From positions 1 to 8,745 of the forward strand of contig DBVX01000081.1 in the NCBI GenBank assembly GCA_002308815.1: a stretch of 8,745 nt of DNA, written 5' to 3'. The notes beneath the pieces are model-generated. The model did no database searches and was not told where the DNA came from. It was given only the letters and a program-made list of their open reading frames with translations. The translations under genes were made by a program, and so were the position numbers. The stretch's first letter is position 1. Each line of letters opens with the position of its first letter. The stretch comes from Bacteroidales bacterium UBA1253. GTDB taxonomy: Bacteria > Bacteroidota > Bacteroidia > Bacteroidales > Paludibacteraceae. Positions 1-6,699 of this stretch are shown here, piece by piece.

Positions 1-747
1 TTCATCGGCGAGAGCAACATCCTCGACGCGACCATGATCCGCGACGAACTGGTACACTTCTGCGACCGCGATTTCCCGTGCGTGGATACGGGCTTCGGCG
101 AAGACACGGAAGTGGACGTGGTGGTCCGTCCCGAAGACTGGTACATCGGCAAGGTGGAGAACACCCCCGCCGACAAGAAAGGCGGCGAGATGACCAAGAC
201 GACGCCGTGGCAGCTGACCGGCGAGGTGCAGACATGCATCTTCAAAGGCGTACACTACGAGATGACCGTCATGACCGACAACGGGTACGAAATGGTGGTG
301 CAGGACTACAAACAGTTCCTACCCGGCACGCAGGTGGGTCTGCTGGTCAAGCCCGAAGACATACAGGTGATGCACAAGGAGCGGCTCTGCAACACGTTTG
401 AGGCAAGAGTTCTGGAAGGCAGCCAAGTGGAGATGCTGGGCGAGAAATGGGATATCACAGAACGCACCGCCGAACGGTTCGAGGCCGGCGAACAAGTGCG
501 CTCGGAGGTTGACTTCAACCGCGTGAGCCTTCAAGACGACGAGGACGACGGCACCCTGAGCGGCGAAGTGCACTTCATCCTGTACAAAGGCAACCACTAC
601 CACCTGACTGTCCGCACCGACGACGGCGACGACCTGTTTGTGGACACGAACGACATCTGGGACGTGGGCGACCGCGTGGGCATCCGCATCGCTGCCTCAT
701 GGATACGGCTGTACAAGACTAATACTGAAACGGGCAAGCAGGAATGA
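1..747 (+). CDS. potA: Spermidine/putrescine ABC transporter ATP-binding protein PotA, C-terminal part (5' end outside window)
   Basis: The frame is open from the first base and ends at TGA 745-747, giving 248 visible residues. It opens on FIGESNI, the motif with which PotA proteins enter the C-terminal TOBE/regulatory region; a VRPED motif follows at about residues 42-46 and a KPED motif at about 117-119. PotA is the cytoplasmic ATPase that drives polyamine import through PotB and PotC; its Walker A, signature and Walker B motifs must lie upstream. The tail is longer than in E. coli PotA, which has about 130 residues after FIGE. The extra length looks like a second copy of the module: an A-type unit and a GEV...KG.HY...TV unit at about bases 13-381 recur at about 382-720. 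From memory, Bacteroides PotA proteins are about 460 residues, which would fit this extension. An acidic stretch (QDDEDDG) lies inside the second module. The stop overlaps the potB start (ATGA). Assignment is secure because potBCD follow. Confidence 0.93.
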   Translation, partial: FIGESNILDATMIRDELVHFCDRDFPCVDTGFGEDTEVDVVVRPEDWYIGKVENTPADKKGGEMTKTTPWQLTGEVQTCIFKGVHYEMTVMTDNGYEMVVQDYKQFLPGTQVGLLVKPEDIQVMHKERLCNTFEARVLEGSQVEMLGEKWDITERTAERFEAGEQVRSEVDFNRVSLQDDEDDGTLSGEVHFILYKGNHYHLTVRTDDGDDLFVDTNDIWDVGDRVGIRIAASWIRLYKTNTETGKQE

Positions 748-1532
748 AAAACGCACTCCATAACCGCCGCACATGGGCCTGGCCGTACCTGCTGTTCCTC
801 GTCCTGCTGGTCGTTCTGCCGCTGTGCCTGATAGGCATATACGCATTCACGGACATGGAGGGACACTTCACGCTCCGTAATTTCATTCAGTTCTTCGGCA
901 AGGAGGAGGCTGTCAACACCCTGATTTACTCCATCGCCATCGCGATGATTACCACTATTATATGCCTTTTGCTGGGTTATCCGGCAGCATATATAATGGC
1001 CATGAAGTCGTTCCGCACGCCGGAGGTGATGGCGATGCTGTTCATCCTGCCGATGTGGATAAACTTCCTGCTGCGCACGATAGCCACAGTGGAACTTTTC
1101 CATATGCTCAATCTGCCGCTGGGCGAAGGCGCGCTGCTGTTCGGTATGACGTATGATTTTCTGCCTTTTATGATATACCCCATCTACAACACGCTTCAGA
1201 AGATGGACTTGAGCCTGATAGAAGCGGCACGCGACCTCGGTGCCAACCGCAGGCAGGTGTTCACCAAAGTCATCCTGCCGCTGTCAATGCCGGGTATCTA
1301 TTCGGGAATCGTGATGGTTTTCATGCCGACTGTCTCCACGTTCGCCATATCGGAACTGCTGACCCACAACAAGATAACACTGTTCGGCTCGCTCATCCAG
1401 CGCAGTTTCGGCGAAGGCGGCATCACGATGTGGAACTACGGCGCAGCCCTGTCGCTGCTGATGCTGATAATCATAGGTGCAACCAGTTTCTTCGGCAATC
1501 AGGACGAGGCGAGCGAAAACATGGTACGGTAA
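744..1532 (+). CDS. potB: Spermidine/putrescine ABC transporter permease PotB
   Basis: This 262-residue inner-membrane protein has about six hydrophobic segments (residues 12-34, 58-86, 97-116, 128-150, 183-205 and 230-250). The cytoplasmic EAA loop, which contacts the ATPase in binding-protein-dependent importers, is clear: EAA at 160-162, G166 and ILP at 177-179. The first of two permease genes after potA is normally potB, and the length fits the family. The ATG at 744 overlaps the potA stop as ATGA, and the charged N-terminus followed at once by a membrane helix supports this start. With PotC it should form the heterodimeric channel for polyamines delivered by PotD. The C-terminus after the last helix is short and polar. 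There is no sign of truncation or frameshift. Confidence 0.95.
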   Translation: MKNALHNRRTWAWPYLLFLVLLVVLPLCLIGIYAFTDMEGHFTLRNFIQFFGKEEAVNTLIYSIAIAMITTIICLLLGYPAAYIMAMKSFRTPEVMAMLFILPMWINFLLRTIATVELFHMLNLPLGEGALLFGMTYDFLPFMIYPIYNTLQKMDLSLIEAARDLGANRRQVFTKVILPLSMPGIYSGIVMVFMPTVSTFAISELLTHNKITLFGSLIQRSFGEGGITMWNYGAALSLLMLIIIGATSFFGNQDEASENMVR

Positions 1533-1533
1533 G

Positions 1534-2391
1534 ATGAAAAAGAAACTACTCATATCCGAAAAGCGCAGTCCGTGGGAACGGATAGCGGGTCAGTCGTACC
1601 TGTACCTTCTGCTTTTTGTACTCTATGCGCCCATCGTACTCATCATCATCTTCTCTTTCACCCGCAGCAAGGTGCTGGGGAACTGGACGGGGTTCACGTT
1701 TTCTTTGTATCAGAACCTGTTCACCGGATACGACCTCGATGCCAACGTGCAGGTGGATCCCAACTTGTACCGCGCTATCGCCTACACGGCACTGATAGCA
1801 GTGGTGGCGGCAGTCATCTCGACCTTTCTCGGCACACTGGCCGCGATAGGCATCTATAACATGAACGCGCGACGAAGAAAGGGTATGCTGTTCCTGAACT
1901 CCATACCGATGATTAACCCCGACATCCTGACAGGCATATCGCTGTTCCTGCTGTTCGTGTTCCTCGGTATCAGCAGAGGTCTGGGGACAGTCATCATAGC
2001 GCACGTGGTGTTCTGCACCCCCTACGTGGTGCTGAGCGTGATGCCCCGCCTGACACAGATGAACCCCAATATCTACGAGGCGGCACTGGACCTTGGGGCG
2101 ACACCGATGCAGGCGTTGCGCAAAGTGCTGCTGCCCGAACTTCGTCCGGGAATGTTGAGCGGTTTCATCCTGTCGCTCACGCTGTCGATTGACGATTTCG
2201 GAGTGACGTTCTTCACGAAGGGCAGTGGCGGTCTGGAGACACTCTCCACGTTCATCTACGCCGATGCGCGCAAGGGCGGACTGACACCGGAACTGCGGCC
2301 GCTTTTCTCCCTCATCTTCCTGACCATCCTCGTGCTGCTGGTAATCAGCAACGTGCGCGCCTACAGACAGAAAAACAAAACAAACAAATAA
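1534..2391 (+). CDS. potC: Spermidine/putrescine ABC transporter permease PotC
   Basis: Read from ATG 1534 this is a 285-residue permease with a basic N-terminus (MKKKLL) and about six membrane segments (residues 20-42, 80-108, 116-145, 150-172, 205-228 and 258-275). The EAA loop is present (EAA 182-184, G188, LLP 199-201), and the SIDDF motif at 218-222 is typical of the PotC side of the heterodimer. The frame is open further upstream to a GTG at 1477, but that start would overlap potB by 56 bases and add 19 polar residues. ATG 1534, one base after the potB stop, is the natural start. Compared with E. coli PotC there seems to be a somewhat longer first periplasmic loop (about residues 58-78). 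It pairs with PotB as the inner-membrane channel. Confidence 0.95.
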   Translation: MKKKLLISEKRSPWERIAGQSYLYLLLFVLYAPIVLIIIFSFTRSKVLGNWTGFTFSLYQNLFTGYDLDANVQVDPNLYRAIAYTALIAVVAAVISTFLGTLAAIGIYNMNARRRKGMLFLNSIPMINPDILTGISLFLLFVFLGISRGLGTVIIAHVVFCTPYVVLSVMPRLTQMNPNIYEAALDLGATPMQALRKVLLPELRPGMLSGFILSLTLSIDDFGVTFFTKGSGGLETLSTFIYADARKGGLTPELRPLFSLIFLTILVLLVISNVRAYRQKNKTNK

Positions 2392-2416
2392 AACCAACAC
2401 CTAAAAAACAACGAAA
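2392..2416 (+). promoter_or_regulatory. A-rich translation start region of potD
   Basis: This 25-base spacer between potC and potD is the only gap between the genes of the main cluster apart from the single base between potB and potC. It is almost all A and C, has no AGGAGG-like sequence and no hairpin, and runs into the start codon as ACGAAAATG. That is the usual look of a Bacteroidota initiation region, where A-rich, unstructured leaders replace Shine-Dalgarno pairing. I see no terminator or -7/-33 promoter here, so potD most likely stays on the same transcript. Confidence 0.5.
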
Positions 2417-3739
2417 ATGAAAAGACTATCATCCTTACTGATTGCACTCCTGTTTGTGTTCACCTCGTTTGCCGCCGACCGCGAGCATACGCTGAAGATT
2501 TACAACTGGGCGGACTACATCGACATGACCAACGTGCTGGACAAGTTCCCCGCATGGTACAAGGAGCAGACAGGCGAGGAGGTGCAGGTTATCTACCAGA
2601 CATTCGACATCAACGAGTCGATGCTCACGGAGATAGAGATTGGCAAGGAGGACTATGACGTGGTGTGCCCGTCGGAATACATCATCGAACGGATGCTGCG
2701 CAACAACCTGCTGCTGAAAATCAACAAGGACTACGGCGACCTGCCTGACTACACGAAACTGGTATCGCCCTTCGCGCAGAACATCTTCCAGCAGATGGCT
2801 CCCGCAGGGTCAGACATCAACGTAGCCGACTATGCGGTAGGCTATATGGGCGGCACGACGGGTATCCTGTACAATCCGCAGTACGTGAATGTGGACGACA
2901 TCCGCTCACTGGGAGGGCTGCTCAACCCGAAGTTCGCCGGCAAGGTGTTCATGAAAGACGCTTTCCGCGACGTATATTCGGTGGTGGTGCTGTACGTCTA
3001 TCGTGACGAGATAGCACGCGGCGAAGTGACCCGCGAAGACCTCGTGGCACACGTGAACGAGGAACGCATAGCCCGCGTGGAGAAGTTCCTCACGGACATG
3101 AAGGACAACATTGCCGGCTGGGAAGTGGATTTCGGCAAGGAGGAGATGACCAAGGGCAAGATGTGGATGAACCTGTCGTGGTCGGGCGATGCCCAATGGG
3201 CCATTGACGAGGCTTCCGAAGTGGGCGTAGAGTTGAAGTATCTGGTGCCCGAAGAAGGATCAAACGTGTGGTTCGACGGATGGGTGATTCCCAAGTACGC
3301 GAAGAACACAAAAGCCGCCAGCTACTTCATCAACTATATGTGCATGCCGGAGAACGCCATCCTCAACATGGAGGAAATCGGCTACGTGAGCGTCATCGCC
3401 TCCCCGGAGATACTGGAGTGGGCAAATGACGAGGAAAACTACGAAGAGACTGTGGACTTGACGTATTATTTCGGCGAGGGTGCCGAGGCCGTTCACGCCA
3501 ATCCCGTGCTGTATGCCGACAAGTCGGTCATTGAGCGCTGCGCCCTGATGCACGACTGCGGCGACCAGACAGAGGCGATGCTCGCCATGTGGAACCGCGT
3601 GAAGGGTGACAACCTGAGCAATACGATGGTCATTATCATTGTGGTGTTCGTTCTGCTGGTGGTTGTCTTTGCCGTTATGCAGGCGATGAACCGCCGCCGC
3701 CAGCGTGCGTTGCATACCAAAAAAAGCAATAGAAAATGA
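2417..3739 (+). CDS. potD: Polyamine-binding protein PotD with C-terminal membrane anchor
   Basis: This 440-residue extracytoplasmic solute-binding protein captures spermidine or putrescine and hands it to PotBC. A Sec signal peptide covers residues 1-20, probably cut near SFA/A-D; there is no lipobox cysteine. Ligand-pocket positions known from E. coli PotD are recognisable: W31 and Y34 in YNWADY, S86 and Y88 in PSEY, D171 to D175 in DAFRD, W255 in SWSGD, and W285 and D287 in VWFDGW. The GTTGILYN segment at about 146-153 is also typical. E. coli PotD is about 348 residues; much of the extra length lies at the C-terminus, where a very hydrophobic helix (about 403-424) is followed by RRRQR and a basic tail. 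By the positive-inside rule the tail is cytoplasmic and the binding domain is tethered to the outer face of the inner membrane. The stop overlaps the next gene as ATGA. Ligand preference cannot be fixed from sequence. Confidence 0.95.
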   Translation: MKRLSSLLIALLFVFTSFAADREHTLKIYNWADYIDMTNVLDKFPAWYKEQTGEEVQVIYQTFDINESMLTEIEIGKEDYDVVCPSEYIIERMLRNNLLLKINKDYGDLPDYTKLVSPFAQNIFQQMAPAGSDINVADYAVGYMGGTTGILYNPQYVNVDDIRSLGGLLNPKFAGKVFMKDAFRDVYSVVVLYVYRDEIARGEVTREDLVAHVNEERIARVEKFLTDMKDNIAGWEVDFGKEEMTKGKMWMNLSWSGDAQWAIDEASEVGVELKYLVPEEGSNVWFDGWVIPKYAKNTKAASYFINYMCMPENAILNMEEIGYVSVIASPEILEWANDEENYEETVDLTYYFGEGAEAVHANPVLYADKSVIERCALMHDCGDQTEAMLAMWNRVKGDNLSNTMVIIIVVFVLLVVVFAVMQAMNRRRQRALHTKKSNRK

Positions 3740-6699
3740 AGAGAATAATAAGCATATTCATATTCGGCCTTCTGATTTCGGTCAGCGTGTCAGGCGGGGT
3801 GATGGAGGATGAGTTCTTCGCCCTCCGCAACCGCTTTCCGTCGCGCGACAGCGAACTGAAGGAGGACCTGCAGCAGTATCTTGCCAAGTACCCCTACACA
3901 ACGTACTACCACGATGTGCAGATGATGCTGGGTGTGATACTGACGGAGAAAAAGCAGTACAAACAGGCTCTGCGGGCGTTCAAGAACGTCAGTTGGAAGC
4001 AACTGGGTCGATACGACCAGCCGATGTACTTCTTCTATCGCGGCTACGCCTATATGCAGAACGGCGATGCGGCGGCGGCAGTAACATGCTTCGAGGTACT
4101 CAAGGAGACGGACAACCCCTACACGCTGCAAGGCAAGTACTACTACGCCTACTGTCTCTACAAGGACGGTCAGTACGCCAAGGCTCTGCCCGATTTTCTT
4201 GATCTGGAGCAGACGGAACAGTACGGGTCAATTGTCCCTTATTATATCGTTCAGATTTACTACACGCAGGGCAAGTATGACGAGGTATGGGAACGTGCCA
4301 AGGAACTGCTGGAAGGCAATCCGGACAACACCAACAACGCGGAAGTTTACCGCATATTGGGTGAGATGTACTACAACAAGGGTCAGTATGCGAAGGCGAC
4401 AGAGAATCTGGAACAATATGCATCGGGGATGGGAAAGAAGAAAAACAAACTGATGCGAAACGACCTGTATCTGATGGGTATAGCCTATTACAAGCAGGGA
4501 CGATATGAGGATGCTATCCGCTCGCTCAAGCAGGTGAAGCAGGAGAAGGACACCATATCGGAGAACACATGCCTGCATCTGGGACACGCCTACATCAAAA
4601 CCCATCAGTTGGAGAGTGCCAAACTCGCCTATTCGGCGGCTATGAACTTCCGCCTGAACGACAAGACACGCGAGGAGGCGATGTACAACTATGCGCTGAC
4701 CACCTATCAGAAGAATACGGCTTTGGGTGAGAGCGTCACCGCTTTCAACAATTTTCTCAACGAGTATCCGAAGACAGAACACGCTACCGAAGTATATCAA
4801 CTTCTTGCGGACGTGTACATGAACACGAAGAACTACACCGCCGCCTTGGATGCCGTCAATTCCATTCCCAGACAGACGGCAAAGACCGAACAGATCAGGC
4901 AGTTCCTGCGCTATCAGATAGGTGTGGACGCATTCCTTCAGGGCAAGATGCAGGATACGGAGACATGGATGACGAAAGTCATAACCAACGACCGTACATC
5001 ATCCGTCTACAAGACCGATGCCTATTATTACCGTGCCGAAGCGCGGTACCGCCTGCATCAGTACGAGGACTGTTACAACGACCTCAAGATGTTCCGCAGC
5101 ATTCCCGATAACCGTTCGGGCAATCTGGCGAATGTGGATTACCTGACGGGATACGCCCTGTTTAGCCTCAAGCAATATTCGGAAGCCGAAGTGGCATTCC
5201 GCAGTTATATCCTGTCCGCCGACAAGAAGCAGAACACCTACGCCGATGCGATGAACCGTATCGGCGACTGCTGCTTCAACCGCCGCGCCTTCAAGGATGC
5301 CATTACCGCCTATCAAACCGTGATGGAGATGAACGGTACTGGAGCAGACTACGCCACGTTCCAGACGGGTTACGCGCAGGGTCTTCTCCATCGGTATACT
5401 GACAAGTCAGCCACGATGGAGCAACTGGTCGCCAACTATCCCAAGTCGGACTATGCTGATGATGCCCTCTACGAGATTGCCCGCGCCAGCCTGCAGGATG
5501 GTGATGACACAAAAGCCATCAACGCCTACGACCGCCTGATTGGCAGTTATCCCAACAGCAATTATGCGAGAAAATCCTCTCTGGAACGCGCTATGGTGTA
5601 CCGGGACGCAAAAAAGTACCCTGAAGCGATTGCAGGCTTCAAAACCACGGTCGAGCAGTATCCGGGCAGCGCGGAGGCATACGCCGCGATGGACGGACTG
5701 GAGCAGATCTATGTGGAGACCAACAATATAGGCGAATACCTCGCATACGCACGTGAAACGGGCAGGATGCAGACAGATGCCTCGTCCACAGAAGATTCTC
5801 TTACATACGTGACTGCGGAACTTCAGTATATGCTGGGCAACTACAAGGAGGCCGCAGCGGGTCTGACCACCTATCTCAGCCGTTTCTGCACAGGCGGCAG
5901 GTACTGCACGATGGCGATGTACAATGCCGCCGACTGCCATTACCGTCTCAACAACAGGGAGGAAGCTGTCCGACTCTACCAATCGCTTATGGAAACGCCC
6001 GGCAACCCCTATCCGGAAGAGACATGCACCCGTCTGGCAGAACTGCTCTACGAGAAGAAGGACTATGAAAACGCCCGCAAATATTTTGTGCAACTGCGCC
6101 AGCTGACTGCCGTGGAGGAGAAGAAGAACACCGCCGATCTGGGTGAGTTGCGCTGCTCGTACTTCCTTCATGACACACAACGGACCATAGAGACTGCGAG
6201 CCGTATGTTGGAGAAATCAGACCTGAATGAGAACGTGCGAGACGAAGCCTTATACAACCGCGCGCAAGTCTATTACGACCAAGGCGAATACGGCAAGGCT
6301 GCCACTGATTTTGCCATACTGAGCAAGAACGTGCGCATTGTTACCGGTGCCGAATCGGCTTTCCTGCTCGCCGACTGCTACTACCGTCTGGGAGATCCGG
6401 ACAAGGCGGAAAGCGAGATTATGACTTTCGCAAGCAAGAAAACGCAGCACCAGTACTGGCTGGCGAAGAGTCTCATTCTGCTGTCTGACATCAACGTGAA
6501 GCGCGGTGACCTGTTCCAGGCCAAGCAGTACCTGCTGTCACTTCAGACCAACTACAAGGCGTATGATGATGATATACACAAGATCATACTGGAGCGGCTG
6601 GATATTATTCAAAAACAGGAGGATACCGAATCGGCAGGCGACATATCGCTTCCCGAATTGGAGGAAAACACCGATAACGAAGAGGAGGAGACACGATGA
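3736..6699 (+). CDS. Large periplasmic tetratricopeptide-repeat protein (about 20 TPR-like units)
   Basis: This 987-residue protein starts with a signal peptide (basic MKR, hydrophobic core 4-19), so it is probably exported to the periplasm; there is no lipobox cysteine. Almost the whole chain is a TPR-like helical solenoid. Clear units lie near residues 53-86, 97-124, 133-160, 166-193, 202-228, 242-268, 276-302, 426-455, 467-494, 502-533, 574-606, 613-645, 726-752, 761-790, 837-863 and 872-900, with weaker ones between. Typical marks are Y.LG..YY..G.Y..A at 205-220 and the YPKSDYADDALYEIA stretch near 568-582, which resembles CpoB/YbgF and BamD repeats. The last 28 residues are acidic and probably disordered. 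TPR solenoids bind protein partners, but no enzymatic motif is visible and the partner is unknown. ATGA overlaps join it to potD upstream and to the barrel gene downstream, suggesting co-production with both. The exact role is unassigned. Confidence 0.9.
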   Translation: MKRIISIFIFGLLISVSVSGGVMEDEFFALRNRFPSRDSELKEDLQQYLAKYPYTTYYHDVQMMLGVILTEKKQYKQALRAFKNVSWKQLGRYDQPMYFFYRGYAYMQNGDAAAAVTCFEVLKETDNPYTLQGKYYYAYCLYKDGQYAKALPDFLDLEQTEQYGSIVPYYIVQIYYTQGKYDEVWERAKELLEGNPDNTNNAEVYRILGEMYYNKGQYAKATENLEQYASGMGKKKNKLMRNDLYLMGIAYYKQGRYEDAIRSLKQVKQEKDTISENTCLHLGHAYIKTHQLESAKLAYSAAMNFRLNDKTREEAMYNYALTTYQKNTALGESVTAFNNFLNEYPKTEHATEVYQLLADVYMNTKNYTAALDAVNSIPRQTAKTEQIRQFLRYQIGVDAFLQGKMQDTETWMTKVITNDRTSSVYKTDAYYYRAEARYRLHQYEDCYNDLKMFRSIPDNRSGNLANVDYLTGYALFSLKQYSEAEVAFRSYILSADKKQNTYADAMNRIGDCCFNRRAFKDAITAYQTVMEMNGTGADYATFQTGYAQGLLHRYTDKSATMEQLVANYPKSDYADDALYEIARASLQDGDDTKAINAYDRLIGSYPNSNYARKSSLERAMVYRDAKKYPEAIAGFKTTVEQYPGSAEAYAAMDGLEQIYVETNNIGEYLAYARETGRMQTDASSTEDSLTYVTAELQYMLGNYKEAAAGLTTYLSRFCTGGRYCTMAMYNAADCHYRLNNREEAVRLYQSLMETPGNPYPEETCTRLAELLYEKKDYENARKYFVQLRQLTAVEEKKNTADLGELRCSYFLHDTQRTIETASRMLEKSDLNENVRDEALYNRAQVYYDQGEYGKAATDFAILSKNVRIVTGAESAFLLADCYYRLGDPDKAESEIMTFASKKTQHQYWLAKSLILLSDINVKRGDLFQAKQYLLSLQTNYKAYDDDIHKIILERLDIIQKQEDTESAGDISLPELEENTDNEEEETR
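6683..6688 (+). promoter_or_regulatory. AGGAGG Shine-Dalgarno-like site before the barrel gene
   Basis: A perfect AGGAGG lies seven bases before ATG 6696, inside the end of the TPR gene. It is formed by consecutive Glu codons (GAG GAG GAG) of the acidic tail. In most bacteria this would be a strong ribosome-binding site. In Bacteroidota the anti-Shine-Dalgarno end of 16S rRNA is usually held in a pocket on the ribosome and such sites matter little, so it may be only a by-product of the Glu run. It does fit ATG 6696 as the start. Confidence 0.4.

Noticed and set aside
1477..1533. A GTG start giving a 19-residue longer PotC
   Set aside because: It would overlap potB by 56 bases and add a polar stretch. 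The ATG at 1534 directly after the potB stop gives the usual basic N-terminus before the first helix.
1546..2400. A 284-codon open frame on the minus strand opposite potC
   Set aside because: It mirrors the codon pattern of potC, is rich in H, Q, R and E with no recognisable domain, and would lie wholly antisense to a clear permease. It is a shadow frame.
5407..6180. A 257-codon open frame on the minus strand opposite the TPR gene
   Set aside because: It is antisense to well-formed TPR units, with no leader region, no family resemblance and a composition typical of reverse-complement frames.
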